This document shows, piece after piece, positions 27,233 to 36,369 of a stretch of DNA of 64,000 nucleotides. The position numbers and the translations under genes were made by a program. The notes under the pieces were generated by a model. That model did not search any database and had not been told where the DNA came from. It saw only the letters and a list, made by a program, of their open reading frames with translations. This DNA is from Treponema brennaborense (GTDB taxonomy: Bacteria; Spirochaetota; Spirochaetia; Treponematales; Treponemataceae), in NCBI GenBank assembly GCA_023666275.1, contig JAMPCJ010000005.1, positions 62,001 to 126,000 of the forward strand, read 5' to 3'. How positions within the stretch are numbered: the first letter of the stretch is position 1; each line of letters begins with the position of its first letter.

Positions 27233-27914
27233 ATCCGGCGGAACATTGCCGCGCCAGCCGCGCCCAAAAGATTCGGACGGGCATTCGGAAGAAATTTCGA
27301 GCAAAGCTGAAATACGGCATCAGATGCGTGCGATGTTGTCTTTGTTCGGGAAAGATTCCGTTCAAAAGCGGCATGCCGACCGTCTTGCTGCTTCCGTGCT
27401 GCTGAAAAGCAGTTTATACCGTGCCGCAAAAACAATTCTGGCGTTTGCATCGCTTCCGGCGGAAATACAAACCGACCCCATACTCAAGCAGGCACTGCAT
27501 GATAAAAAACGCGCAGCAGTACCGAAAGTCTTCGGCAGCGATATGGCTTTTTTTTACCTTGACGCGGAAACAAATATATCGGCGCAGCTTGAACGCGGCG
27601 CGTTCGGAATTCGGGAGCCTGCCGTCTGGCTCGAAAAAGCAGATGAACATCATTTATTTCCTCCTGTGCTGATTATTGTGCCGGGAATTGCGTTTGATTT
27701 TTACGGCAGCAGAATCGGTCATGGGAAAGGATATTACGATCGTTTTTTTGGGAAACTGCATGATGCAAATATTTTGCAGAACGAAACAGTTTGCACAGCG
27801 GGCTTTTGCTACAATTTTCAGATATTGCCGAAAATCCTTTCGGAAGCGCATGATATGGCGGTTTCGAATCTTATTTCGGATGCCGGCGTTTTCGGCTGTA
27901 TGCGGAAGATTTAA
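27201..27914 (+). CDS. 5-formyltetrahydrofolate cyclo-ligase family protein
   Basis: A 237-residue protein that should convert 5-formyl-THF to 5,10-methenyl-THF with ATP. Family blocks are KAEIRHQMRAML at the N-terminus, AFASLPAEIQTDPIL, and the C-terminal signature VPGIAFDFYGSRIGHGKGYYDRF, whose GxGxGYYDR segment binds ATP and substrate. The first ~30 residues are Lys/Pro/Ser-rich and not part of the fold; start candidates are ATG 27201 and GTG 27222, both overlapping the upstream gene. It links to the folD-folE2 folate genes about 10 kb away only by function. Confidence 0.88.
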   Translation: MPICRQTVKNKSGGTLPRQPRPKDSDGHSEEISSKAEIRHQMRAMLSLFGKDSVQKRHADRLAASVLLKSSLYRAAKTILAFASLPAEIQTDPILKQALHDKKRAAVPKVFGSDMAFFYLDAETNISAQLERGAFGIREPAVWLEKADEHHLFPPVLIIVPGIAFDFYGSRIGHGKGYYDRFFGKLHDANILQNETVCTAGFCYNFQILPKILSEAHDMAVSNLISDAGVFGCMRKI

Positions 27915-27961
27915 TATGCTCCTGCTGCGCTGCAAACGGCGCAAATATGCTGCTTGGATTT

Positions 27962-28705
27962 TCAAAAATATTTTTTTACGGAACATCCGCACTGAAATCC
28001 GTTTTTCACGTATGAACTGACGCTGCCGTACAATAATCCGTCTGCGTAAAACAGCTGTTTCCAGCCGATAAACAGATCAACAAGGCAGCGCTGCGGAAAA
28101 AAACGTATCCGCGGCAGCGGCAAAGGAAAGCGCACGCCCAGCCGATACGCGGAAGACAAAACCGAAGTATGCGATGCTTTTTCTTCAACGTTTTTTCCGA
28201 AATAATTCAAAAAATCTATGCCCGATCCGATGCCGATGTATGCGTACCGCAAATCCTTGCTGAACGGATACCAATTTACCAGAAAAAGAAGTCCGACGGT
28301 AGTGCAGTATAAATCCTCAAGATTTGTTGCGACTGTTGTATGCGAAAAACCTCCGGAAAATGAAAAATGCGGTAAAAAGCGATGCTCATACCGAATACCG
28401 AGTCCCCAGCCGTTGTTTTGTATGCCGAATCTCAAAAAAGAAAAATCGAGCGACAGAATGCGCGTGATTTCTTTTTTTTCCGCTTCTTTCGGGGATGCTT
28501 CCGAGTCGATTTTCGGAGCCGGCGTGTTTTTTTCGGTGCTTTCCGTTTTGACGATTTCAAGTGCCGGATATTCCGGCATCAGATTTTTGTTCCGAAGAGA
28601 ATCTTGCCCGTTTTGTGCCGATGCAGGCAAAAGAAAAAAATATGAAATCACGGCAAAAAACATAACCGATGAAAAAAATCGTGCAGGAAAATCCGTCATG
28701 CTCAT
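27962..28705 (-). CDS. Predicted outer-membrane beta-barrel protein
   Basis: A 247-residue exported protein. It begins with a signal peptide (FFSSVMFFAVISYFFLLPASAQ, cleavage likely after ASA), then a Glu/Lys/Pro-rich stretch (~25-65), then alternating amphipathic strands rich in Gly, Tyr and Phe, for example LDFSFLRFGIQNNGWGLGI and YAYIGIGSGIDF, ending in Phe. That pattern suggests a small barrel. No named family is recognised. The ATG at 28705 overlaps the MATE stop codon as ATGA, so the two genes are coupled; the longer upstream frame runs inside the MATE gene and is not used. Confidence 0.7.
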   Translation of the reverse strand: MSMTDFPARFFSSVMFFAVISYFFLLPASAQNGQDSLRNKNLMPEYPALEIVKTESTEKNTPAPKIDSEASPKEAEKKEITRILSLDFSFLRFGIQNNGWGLGIRYEHRFLPHFSFSGGFSHTTVATNLEDLYCTTVGLLFLVNWYPFSKDLRYAYIGIGSGIDFLNYFGKNVEEKASHTSVLSSAYRLGVRFPLPLPRIRFFPQRCLVDLFIGWKQLFYADGLLYGSVSSYVKNGFQCGCSVKKYF

Positions 28706-30111
28706 GCGGGCAATCCGGCAGTTAGGGGCAGTGAACGCAGTGCTTTTTTGAATTGCGCGGAAAACAGCACCGCGGTGAACGTTACCGCAAGTATGTCGGC
28801 GGCAGGTTCCGCAAAGTATACGGCAGTTGTCATGCTTCCCGAAAACAGCGCAGGAAAAAATGCTGCCAGCTTGGGCATCGCGTATATAAACGGCAGCAGT
28901 AAAACAAATTTCCGTACAATGGCAACGATTGCAGATGCGCGGGCATTCCCTAAGGAAATAAATGTCATTTGACACGGCATTTGAATGCCGAACATGAACA
29001 TTGCGGCGCAATATACACGCAAAGCGTTTGCCGTAAAATCAATGAGTGCCGCGTCGGAAGAAAACATGCGGGAAAATGCGGCAGGGAATAATTCGACTGC
29101 TGCCCATAATATGATGCTGTAGCACAGGCAGCACAATAATAACAGCCGAAAGGTTTTTTTTACACGCACAGCATTCCCTGCGCCGTAATTGTAACTTGAA
29201 ATAGGCTGCGCTCCCTGTGCCAGTCCTTGTATCGGCATCAGCGCGAACTGCATGACGCTTGTTAAAATGGTCATTGCACCCACGGCAATATCGCCGCCGT
29301 ATTTCAGCAAAGACGAATTAAAGCAAACTGCGATAAAACTTTCGCTTGACTGCATGATGAAGGGCGCAAAGCCCAATGCAATGCACGGAAAAATGACATC
29401 GTGCCGCAGATGCAAATTGCGAATGCGCAGTTTCAAAATCGTTTTTTTGCCCGTCAAAAAACGAATTGTCCATGCCGCTGAAATTGCCTGCGACAGCACT
29501 GTTGCAAGCGCAGCGCCGCGGACGCCCAATCCCGCGCCGAATATAAACAGCGGATCTAGAATAATATTCGCAGCGGCGCCGATCAGAACGGTTTTCATGC
29601 CGACAAACGCAAAGCCCTGCGCGGTGATAAATGCATTCATTCCCAGCGTTAATTGTACAAACACCGTTCCGGCAGCGTATATCTGCATATACCGGCATGC
29701 GTAAGGCAAAGTATTGGCGCTTGCCCCGAAGACACGCAGAAATTTCTCACTTCCCGGCAAAAGAGCCGCTGTTAATATTGCGGAAATGCATAGCTGCATC
29801 GAAAAGCAATTTCCGAGTGTTTGTTCTGCCGATGAAATATCACGCTGCCCCATAAATACAGAAGCGCGCGGCGCGCCGCCCATGCTGACAAGCGCAGCGA
29901 ATGCGGAAACAATCATGATTACGGGAAGACATACGCCGACGCCCGTTAAAGCGAATGCGCCGTCTCCCGGAATTCGCCCGATATACATGCGATCGGCTAT
30001 GTTATAGAACATATTCACTAACTGCGCAGTAATTGCCGGAACGGAAAGACGGAACAGCAATTTTCCTATAGGTTCGGTTTCCAAATGTCCGCTCGATGAT
30101 ACTGCCTGCAT
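28702..30111 (-). CDS. MATE-family efflux transporter
   Basis: A 469-residue inner-membrane protein with twelve predicted helices in two similar halves. Typical blocks are GKLLFRLSVPAITAQLVNMFYNIADRMYIGRI at the first helix, ALTGVGVCLPV, IILDPLFIFGAGLGVRGAALATV, and PIQGLAQGAQPISSYNYGAGN in the second half. Such pumps export cationic drugs or metabolites using a sodium or proton gradient. AGGA lies upstream of the ATG but at long spacing. It is coupled to the small barrel protein downstream. A second MATE gene at 40258-41655 is from a different subgroup by sequence. Confidence 0.93.
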   Translation of the reverse strand: MQAVSSSGHLETEPIGKLLFRLSVPAITAQLVNMFYNIADRMYIGRIPGDGAFALTGVGVCLPVIMIVSAFAALVSMGGAPRASVFMGQRDISSAEQTLGNCFSMQLCISAILTAALLPGSEKFLRVFGASANTLPYACRYMQIYAAGTVFVQLTLGMNAFITAQGFAFVGMKTVLIGAAANIILDPLFIFGAGLGVRGAALATVLSQAISAAWTIRFLTGKKTILKLRIRNLHLRHDVIFPCIALGFAPFIMQSSESFIAVCFNSSLLKYGGDIAVGAMTILTSVMQFALMPIQGLAQGAQPISSYNYGAGNAVRVKKTFRLLLLCCLCYSIILWAAVELFPAAFSRMFSSDAALIDFTANALRVYCAAMFMFGIQMPCQMTFISLGNARASAIVAIVRKFVLLLPFIYAMPKLAAFFPALFSGSMTTAVYFAEPAADILAVTFTAVLFSAQFKKALRSLPLTAGLPA

Positions 30112-30383
30112 TGCGCTCTATTTCCTGCCGGCATATAATTCGCGAAATTTGCTGTTTTCGGTATATGCATTGCCGGATAAGTTTTTCGTTTTTTACTTTA
30201 TGCGTAAAATATTCTCTGAGAATAATTGTTTCGTGTGCGATGATTTATATAACAGTCCGCAATGCGAATTCCGGTCAAAACATCTATGTAATTTCGGCAG
30301 ATGAAATTGATTTTATATAAGTTTGCCGGTTTATTGCGTATCTGTTTATATAAAATTCCGTTTGTACATTTAAAATAAACAAA
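30112..30383. other. AT-rich intergenic region
   Basis: No gene is supported here. The region is AT-rich, with a 15-bp palindrome TATTCTCTGAGAATA (30210-30224) and three TTTATATAA motifs (near 30244, 30312 and 30344). It lies between the start of the MATE gene and the tRNA-Asn terminator and may contain the MATE promoter. Confidence 0.4.
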
Positions 30384-30402
30384 GCTGTCCTTTTAGGACA
30401 GC
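30384..30402 (-). terminator. tRNA-Asn terminator
   Basis: GCTGTCC / GGACAGC with a 5-nt loop is followed on the minus strand by TTTGTTTATTTT. It lies about 70 nt after the tRNA on the same strand. Confidence 0.8.
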
Positions 30403-30471
30403 CTGTTTTCGGGCGCATTAAAAATATAATGCACAAAACAGCTGCGGCAGAAAATCCGCCGCGCAATAAAA

Positions 30472-30544
30472 CTCCCCCGCCAGGGCTTGAACCAGGGACC
30501 CACAGATTAACAGTCTGTTGCTCTACCGACTGAGCTACAGGGGA
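30472..30544 (-). tRNA. tRNA-Asn (anticodon GTT)
   Basis: A full cloverleaf of 73 nt on the minus strand: acceptor TCCCCTG / CGGGGGA, D-arm with AGCTCAGTCGGTAGAGC, anticodon loop CTGTTAA, and T-arm CCTGGTTCAAGCCCTGG region. The discriminator base is G. CCA is not encoded and must be added after transcription. Confidence 0.97.
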
Positions 30545-30559
30545 ATGACCGCTTTCACG

Positions 30560-30614
30560 GCATATTCATTACTGAATATGCATAAATCATACAGAATTAT
30601 AAAAATTATGTCAA
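30560..30614 (-). promoter_or_regulatory. tRNA-Asn promoter and leader hairpin
   Basis: On the minus strand, TTGACA (30614-30609), 17 bp and TATGAT (30591-30586) are followed by a 9-bp perfect hairpin GCATATTCA / TGAATATGC (30581-30560), which covers the predicted start of the transcript. The pre-tRNA leader is about 35 nt. Confidence 0.7.
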
Positions 30615-30641
30615 TGGTTTTGCGCCGCGTTCCGTACACAA

Positions 30642-30685
30642 AGACAAAGGAGAAAATCAGCCGAAAGCGGTTTTCTCCTTTGTCT
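30642..30685. terminator. Long terminator hairpin after amt
   Basis: A perfect 15-bp stem, AGACAAAGGAGAAAA (30642-30656) with its complement at 30671-30685, follows the Amt-PII gene on the minus strand. It probably insulates the tRNA promoter from readthrough. Confidence 0.75.
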
Positions 30686-30712
30686 GCGCAAAACGGAATG
30701 AATGCGCGTTAT

Positions 30713-32464
30713 TTATTTTTCGTCGTCATTTTGGAGCGCTGCGTATCCTTCTTCGCCGGTGCGCACTTTAACGACATTCTCAAGGTTGTACACAAAGATT
30801 TTGCCGTCTCCGATATGTCCTGTATACAGCGCTTTCTTTGCTGCTTCTATGACAGTCCGAACGGGAACTTTGGACACGACGATTTCCACTTTTATTTTGG
30901 GCAGCAGATTTATTTCAAGCGGAACGCCGCGGTAATATTCGCTGGCTCCCTTTTGCATGCCGCAGCCCATAACATTTGAAACAGTCATTCCGGTTACGCC
31001 GACGGCATTCATAGCATTTTTAAGCTGATTGAATTTGTTCTGCTTTGCAATAATGACGATTTTCGTGTATGTATGCCCGTCCGCGGATGCTGTTTTTCCG
31101 CTGCCGGAATTTTCCGTTGTAACGTGCGTAACCGGTACGGTATCTTCCGGCGTGAATGAAGCGTCGCTTTCTTCTGCGAATCCGCTCTCGTGCATTGCCG
31201 GCATAAAATCCGCATAACTCGACGGAATGCCGTGTTCCAATTTGTCAAGACCGATGATTTCTTCCTCGCGCGTAACACGCAGTCCGTGAAATTTCTTTAT
31301 CAGCAGAAATGCGATAATCATGCAAAGCGTCGTCCACAAAATAATGGCGATGACGCCGAGCAGCTGTACACCGAGCTGATGAAAGCCGTGTCCGTACAAT
31401 AAGCCGTCGGAAACCGAAAATAAACCGCATGCCGCGGTGCCCCAAATTCCGTTTGCCATGTGTACGGCAACGGCGCCGACAGGGTCATCGATATGAAGTT
31501 TCAGGTCAAGCAGTTCGACGACAACTACGACAAGGATGCCGGAAACAAAACCTACCGCTATTGCGCCGGCAGCATCCATGACAGCGCAGCCTGCGGTGAT
31601 TCCGACGAGCCCCGCAAGAGATGCGTTCAGCGACATGGAAACATCCGGTTTTCCGTTTTTAATCCAAGTGAATGCCATGGTTACGCAGGTCGCGATGGCG
31701 GGGGCAATTGTCGTTGTTACGAATATCGACGCAAGTCCTCCGACGCCGTCTAACGCTGTTGCCGCCGCGCCGTTGAATCCGTACCAGCCGAACCACAGAA
31801 TAAAGCAGCCGAGTGCACCGAGTGTCAGCGAATGTCCGGGAATGGCGTGAACTTTCGAAATTTTGCCGTTTTTATCGCGGGAATACTTGCCGATGCGCGG
31901 ACCGAGAATAGCGGCGCCGATCAAAGCGGCTGTTCCGCCGACCATGTGGATAGCCGCGGAGCCCGCAAAGTCAATAAATCCCAATTTTGCAAGCCAGCCT
32001 TCCGGATTCCATACCCAGCCGGCTTCTATCGGATATACAACTGCGCTGATAATGCCGGAATAAATGCAGTACGCGCTGAATTTTGTACGTTCCGCCATTG
32101 CGCCGGATACAATTGTGGCGGCTGTCGCACAGAACACCAGATTGAATACAAAGCTGGACCATTCAAAATGCGCGTAGTCCGTAAAAATCTGCCAGTTCGG
32201 TTTTCCTATCACGCCGAAAAGATAATTTTCGCTCATCATTAAGGCAAAGCCGATCAATATGAACATAACCGTACCTATGCAAAAGTCCATCAGGTTTTTC
32301 ATAATGATGTTTCCGGCGTTTTTTGCCCGCGTGAAACCGGTTTCTACCATCGCAAAACCGCACTGCATAAAAAAAACCAATGCGGCGCCCATTAAAAACC
32401 AGACACCCCAGATGTCGCCGGAAGCCGCTTGCGCAGCAGCCGAAATAACCGACTCTGTTTCCAT
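30713..32464 (-). CDS. Ammonium channel fused to a PII signalling domain (Amt-PII)
   Basis: A 583-residue fusion. Residues ~1-410 are an Amt/MEP/Rh channel: CGFAMVETGFTRAKNAGNII, DFAGSAAIHMVGGTAALIGA (pore histidine) and AVHMANGIWGTAACGLF (second pore histidine). A linker of about 50 residues follows. Residues ~465-583 are a complete PII domain: YTKIVIIAKQNKF, a T-loop with ASEYYRGVPLEINLLPK including the modifiable-tyrosine region, and the second signature HIGDGKIFVYNLENVVKVRTGE. PII proteins normally bind and plug Amt in trans when nitrogen is plentiful; here the regulator is tethered. The start at 32464 is set by GGAGG 9 nt upstream; the upstream extension of the frame is not used. Glutamine synthetase lies just upstream. 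Confidence 0.95.
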   Translation of the reverse strand: METESVISAAAQAASGDIWGVWFLMGAALVFFMQCGFAMVETGFTRAKNAGNIIMKNLMDFCIGTVMFILIGFALMMSENYLFGVIGKPNWQIFTDYAHFEWSSFVFNLVFCATAATIVSGAMAERTKFSAYCIYSGIISAVVYPIEAGWVWNPEGWLAKLGFIDFAGSAAIHMVGGTAALIGAAILGPRIGKYSRDKNGKISKVHAIPGHSLTLGALGCFILWFGWYGFNGAAATALDGVGGLASIFVTTTIAPAIATCVTMAFTWIKNGKPDVSMSLNASLAGLVGITAGCAVMDAAGAIAVGFVSGILVVVVVELLDLKLHIDDPVGAVAVHMANGIWGTAACGLFSVSDGLLYGHGFHQLGVQLLGVIAIILWTTLCMIIAFLLIKKFHGLRVTREEEIIGLDKLEHGIPSSYADFMPAMHESGFAEESDASFTPEDTVPVTHVTTENSGSGKTASADGHTYTKIVIIAKQNKFNQLKNAMNAVGVTGMTVSNVMGCGMQKGASEYYRGVPLEINLLPKIKVEIVVSKVPVRTVIEAAKKALYTGHIGDGKIFVYNLENVVKVRTGEEGYAALQNDDEK

Positions 32465-32865
32465 AACATACCTCCAAAGTAACCATAAAATCAGCAGCCC
32501 GTCCGCAAGCGGCGGGAATGTTGTTCTCATAACGTGCCGGATAACGTTTTATGCCGCCGTGATATCCGCATAAAGTGCGTGCGTATTGGCATAAAACTTC
32601 CGCGCAAAAAAAAACGCGCGTCATTCCGCAGATATATTTGCATCGATAAAGATGTATCCGGGAAAAACGCACGTCATTGTGCTGTTTTGCGCTCCGAAAA
32701 CCGCATAAAGCGTTTTCGGAAACGCATATATATTTTTACAGTCCGAATTTATTTCACGCCAAGCACGATATTCCGCAAAATAAAACGGCGTTTCGGTGCT
32801 TGACGTGTTCGGTGTTTATTGCGGATTATCCGCAATCCGCAATAAAACTGCGCTGCGCCTGCGCA
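32465..32865 (-). promoter_or_regulatory. Structured region between glnA and amt with direct repeats and inverted repeats
   Basis: This 400-bp gap has no gene. From glnA outward on the minus strand it holds: a 9-bp stem TTGCGGATT / AATCCGCAA (32820-32843); a 12-bp stem CACGTCAAGCAC / GTGCTTGGCGTG around a 28-nt loop (about 32757-32809); an 8-bp stem CCGAAAAC / GTTTTCGG (32694-32719); and two near-identical 16-mers, AAAAACGCGCGTCATT (32610-32625) and AAAAACGCACGTCATT (32663-32678), 53 bp apart. The first stem may terminate glnA; the repeats look like paired regulator sites upstream of amt. No sigma-54 GG-N10-GC promoter was found. Confidence 0.5.
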
Positions 32866-34968
32866 TTACACGCGGAACAGCAAATCTCCATACGTCGGCA
32901 TCGGCCAGTATCTAGCGCCGACTTGTGTTTCAAGTTCGTCGACTGCTGCGCGCAGTTCCGTCATGGCAGGAATAATTTCCGCTGTATAAAATTTCGCGCA
33001 GCTTGTAAGATCGGCGCATTCTTTGCTTCTCAGAAAAACGGCTTCCAACGCTTCGAGTTTTTCCGCGCTTTCATCAACCAACGAAGAAACTGCCACAACC
33101 AGTTTTTCTTCTGCTTTGCACGCTGCCGACGGTACGTATTGCTTTATTTTCAGCGCGGCGGAAGCCGTGTCTTTCAGGAAAGCAAACGCTGCCGGAAGAA
33201 TGTCCCGTTTTACCATTTCTATCATCGTGAGAACTTCGATTTTCAGCGCTTTGCAGTATTCATCCATTTGGATTTCATAGCGGGCTTCTATTTCTTCCTG
33301 CGTATGCACGCCGTGCCGCAAAAACAGCTCCACGTTTTTCTTTTCCAAAAAGTACGGCATTGCGTCCGATGTCGTTTTCAAGTTCAAAAGTCCGCGGCGC
33401 GCAGCTTCGTCTATCCATTCATCGGAATAACCGTTGCCGTTGAAAATAATGCGCTGATGTTCTTTGAGCGTCCTTTTTATCAGTGCGTTCAATGCGTCGG
33501 TAAAATTCGCTTCGCCGGCTTTTCCCGTTTTTTCGAGTTCGTCTGCGAATTGGCTCAATTCCTCTGCCACAATGGTGTTCAGCATGATATTCGGGCAGGC
33601 AATCGAAAGGCTTGAGCCGAGCGAACGGAACTCGAATTTGTTGCCGGTAAAGGCAAACGGCGATGTTCTGTTGCGGTCCGTGTTGTCTTTCGGAAATGCC
33701 GGCAGCACGCTGACGCCGAGTTTCATGACTTTTTTTGTTTTTTTGTCATAAGGAACCTCGTTCATAATCGAATCGAGAACTTCCGTCAGTTCATCGCCTA
33801 AAAACATGGAAATAATCGCAGGCGGTGCTTCGTTTGCGCCGAGCCGATGATCATTTCCCGCCGACGCGACAGACAAGCGCAGCAAATCCTGATATTCATC
33901 GACCGCTTTGATGACGGCTGTCAGGAACAGCAGAAACTGCGCGTTTGCTTCGGGCGATTCACCCGGCTCAAGCAAATTGACGCCGGTATCCGTGGAAATC
34001 GACCAGTTGTTGTGCTTGCCGGAACCGTTGACGCCCGCGAACGGTTTTTCATGCAGCAGGCAGACAAGCCCGTGGCGTTCGGCGACTTTTTTCATCATTT
34101 CCATAGTCAGCTGGTTTTGATCCGTCGCGAGATTCGTCGTGCTGAAAATCGGTGCCATTTCGTGCTGTGCGGGAGCAACTTCATTGTGTTTGGTTTTCGA
34201 AAGAATTCCGAGTTTCCACAATTCTTCATCCAGTTCTTTCATAAACGCCGAAATCCGCGATTTTATGGCGCCGAAATAATGATCTTCAAGCTCCTGGCCT
34301 TTCGGAGGCTTTGCGCCGAAAAGCGTCCGTCCGGTAAATATCAGATCTTTCCGCTGATCGTACAGTTTTTTGTCAATCAGAAAATATTCCTGTTCCGAAC
34401 CGACTGTCGAAAGAACCCGTTTTGCCGGCGTGCCGAAAAGTTTTAATATGCGGAGCGCCTGCTTGTTCAGCGCTTCCATGGAACGCAGCAGCGGCGTTTT
34501 TTTATCGAGCGCCTGCCCGCCGAAAGAACAAAACGCCGTGGGAATGCACAGCGAGCCGTCTTTGATAAACGCATACGATGTCGGATCCCAAGCCGTGTAG
34601 CCGCGTGCTTCGCATGTTGCGCGCAAACCACCGGAAGGGAAACTGGATCCGTCCGGTTCGCCTTTTATCAATTCTTTTCCGGAAAAATTCGTCAAAACCT
34701 TGCCGTTGCCTGCGGGCGAAATAAAACTGTCGTGTTTTTCCGCGGTAATTCCGGTCATCGGCTGAAACCAGTGAGTAAAATGCGTTGCGCCTTTTTCTAT
34801 TGCCCAGTTTTTCATGGCATTTGCCACGGAATTTGCCACATCCGGCGCAAGCGGCGCGCCTTCTTCCATGGTTTTTTTCAGCGACTTGAAAATTTCTTTC
34901 GGCAGCCGTTCCTGCATAACTGTTTCATTGAAAACATTGCTTCCGAAGATTTCGGAAATAGTACTCAT
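32866..34968 (-). CDS. glnN: Glutamine synthetase, type III (GlnN)
   Basis: A 700-residue enzyme of the long GSIII class, which condenses glutamate and ammonia with ATP. Signature blocks include [19 protein letters not shown], the ATP/glutamate-binding [31 protein letters not shown] and [18 protein letters not shown]. The GSIII class lacks the adenylylation loop of GSI, so control is expected to come from transcription or from effectors. The start at 34968 has AAGGAG 8 nt upstream; the longer frame reads into the leader. It lies upstream of amt-PII, forming an ammonium uptake and assimilation block. The leader contains a terminator-like hairpin. Confidence 0.95.
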   Translation of the reverse strand: MSTISEIFGSNVFNETVMQERLPKEIFKSLKKTMEEGAPLAPDVANSVANAMKNWAIEKGATHFTHWFQPMTGITAEKHDSFISPAGNGKVLTNFSGKELIKGEPDGSSFPSGGLRATCEARGYTAWDPTSYAFIKDGSLCIPTAFCSFGGQALDKKTPLLRSMEALNKQALRILKLFGTPAKRVLSTVGSEQEYFLIDKKLYDQRKDLIFTGRTLFGAKPPKGQELEDHYFGAIKSRISAFMKELDEELWKLGILSKTKHNEVAPAQHEMAPIFSTTNLATDQNQLTMEMMKKVAERHGLVCLLHEKPFAGVNGSGKHNNWSISTDTGVNLLEPGESPEANAQFLLFLTAVIKAVDEYQDLLRLSVASAGNDHRLGANEAPPAIISMFLGDELTEVLDSIMNEVPYDKKTKKVMKLGVSVLPAFPKDNTDRNRTSPFAFTGNKFEFRSLGSSLSIACPNIMLNTIVAEELSQFADELEKTGKAGEANFTDALNALIKRTLKEHQRIIFNGNGYSDEWIDEAARRGLLNLKTTSDAMPYFLEKKNVELFLRHGVHTQEEIEARYEIQMDEYCKALKIEVLTMIEMVKRDILPAAFAFLKDTASAALKIKQYVPSAACKAEEKLVVAVSSLVDESAEKLEALEAVFLRSKECADLTSCAKFYTAEIIPAMTELRAAVDELETQVGARYWPMPTYGDLLFRV

Positions 34969-34993
34969 CTGCGTCTCCTTCACTTTCATTTGA

Positions 34994-35040
34994 AAACAAA
35001 AAAGGCGATACGGACTTTTCAGCAAGTCCGCATCGCCTTT
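34994..35040 (-). terminator. Terminator-like hairpin in the glnA leader
   Basis: A 17-bp stem with one wobble (35001-35017 pairing with 35024-35040), a 6-nt loop and a following TTTTTTGTTTT on the minus strand. It lies between the likely promoter and the ribosome-binding site of glnA, so glnA transcripts must read through it. It may also stop the upstream lipoprotein transcript. Confidence 0.75.
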
Positions 35041-35056
35041 GATGCTAACTGACAAT

Positions 35057-35085
35057 ACAGTACAGAGTTCTCAAAAAAATGTCAA
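35057..35085 (-). promoter_or_regulatory. Putative glnA promoter
   Basis: On the minus strand, a perfect TTGACA (35085-35080), 17 bp and a poor TACTGT (35062-35057). It lies between the lipoprotein stop and the leader hairpin. The poor -10 suggests activator dependence. Confidence 0.45.
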
Positions 35086-35104
35086 GTACAGACAAAAAAC
35101 AGCG

Positions 35105-36349
35105 TCACTCGCAATTCCATTCGCCGCGAGACGGATAATATCCCCATAAGTAATCGTATTTTGAAGAATCGTCGTCGCCGGTTGAGGCGTAAATCGCACC
35201 TGCGCCCGAATTACCTGATGCGGCGCTTTCATCGGTGTCTGTTACAAGCGGCGCAAAAACAGCGACCACGGAATGCGCGCTGCCGAATTGATTTCCCGAA
35301 TTGTCGTCGGGGTCTTCGAAAGAGCCGTCCGGCGTTCCGTCTGCTTGCAGCGCCAGTTCTTCAAAGCCGCGGCTTTTGCCGATAAGCAGGCAGGGTTTTC
35401 CTTCTCGGCGCAGGGAATCGTCGCCGGCATAATATGCGAGCGAATACGCTGTGCCGATGCCGACATCTTGGGAGTCCCAGTTTTCGCCGTCTGCCGAATA
35501 ATAAATTGCGCTTGTGTCCGACGGTTTCGCTTTATAAAACATATTTGTTCCGTCAGATGCAATTAAAGGACCTATGCCGGGTGTCGGCGGACGTTTTGTC
35601 AGAATAACCGTTTTGCCGCCGGCGTATGCCGCGGCTACCGCTGTTTCAGGAACAGCAGCATCACCGCCGGCATCAAGCAAATACGTATCGCCGTCGTCGC
35701 CGGTTTTTCCTTTGAGCGGTTCGGAATCAAGCGAAAGGTTTCCGTCCGCCGTTTTCAGTTCAAAAACGCCGGCTTTCCGCACTTCGGGTGTGTCTTTTTC
35801 TGTCGTTAATCCGCCGAGGATATGCCCTGAGTCTGTATCACACGGGAACACTATAAATGCGCGCCGCCCGCTGCCTTGCTGTCCGTTGCCGCCGCCATGC
35901 CCGTTGTCAAACAGATACGGCATGTACTCGTTGTCTTCGTCATCATCGGAGTCAAAATCGATTATAATTTTGAAAAACTGCTTCCAGGTTTCGCCGTCTT
36001 CAGTCCAGTACAGCTGAAACTCCTGCGACTCATCTTCTTCCGGCGTTGATGCGACAAGCGCAAAAAGAGTATCTTTCGAAGAAGCAAGTTTTACCACAAT
36101 TCCCTTCGGCTTGTCGGTTTTTTCCCAGCTGCGCTGTTTGAGCGGATCTTTTTTGTAAATGCTTCCGCACGAAACATACAGCGAACCGTTGAACGGCACA
36201 AGCGATGTCGGACTGCCGACAACGTTATGTTCGAGCAATTTAATTTCCTTGGCAACCTCCGAAAGCATTCCGCTGTCTGTGCAGCCTGATACGGCAGCTG
36301 TCAGCAGCGCCGCACCTAAAAAAAATAATTTGGTTATGTTTTTTCGCAT
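35105..36349 (-). CDS. Predicted lipoprotein, possibly beta-propeller-like
   Basis: A 414-residue lipoprotein: basic start, hydrophobic segment and lipobox AVSGC near residue 23. The mature part is acidic (many Asp/Glu runs) and repeats short units such as LYWTEDGETW, IYYSADGENWD and LYVSCGSIY, where aromatic residues follow Asp-Gly turns. This resembles sialidase/BNR-type propeller blades, so a repeat beta fold is likely. No catalytic motif is seen. It is upstream of glnA on the same strand, but their leader hairpin makes separate transcription likely. Surface or periplasmic location is probable; function unknown. Confidence 0.7.
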   Translation of the reverse strand: MRKNITKLFFLGAALLTAAVSGCTDSGMLSEVAKEIKLLEHNVVGSPTSLVPFNGSLYVSCGSIYKKDPLKQRSWEKTDKPKGIVVKLASSKDTLFALVASTPEEDESQEFQLYWTEDGETWKQFFKIIIDFDSDDDEDNEYMPYLFDNGHGGGNGQQGSGRRAFIVFPCDTDSGHILGGLTTEKDTPEVRKAGVFELKTADGNLSLDSEPLKGKTGDDGDTYLLDAGGDAAVPETAVAAAYAGGKTVILTKRPPTPGIGPLIASDGTNMFYKAKPSDTSAIYYSADGENWDSQDVGIGTAYSLAYYAGDDSLRREGKPCLLIGKSRGFEELALQADGTPDGSFEDPDDNSGNQFGSAHSVVAVFAPLVTDTDESAASGNSGAGAIYASTGDDDSSKYDYLWGYYPSRGEWNCE

Positions 36350-36369
36350 GAATATTCCCGATATTTCAA

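Noticed and set aside
34969-35104. Sigma-54 promoter for glnA
   Set aside because: No GG-N10-GC element with flanking TGGCAC/TTGC was found; a TTGACA-type -35 fits better.
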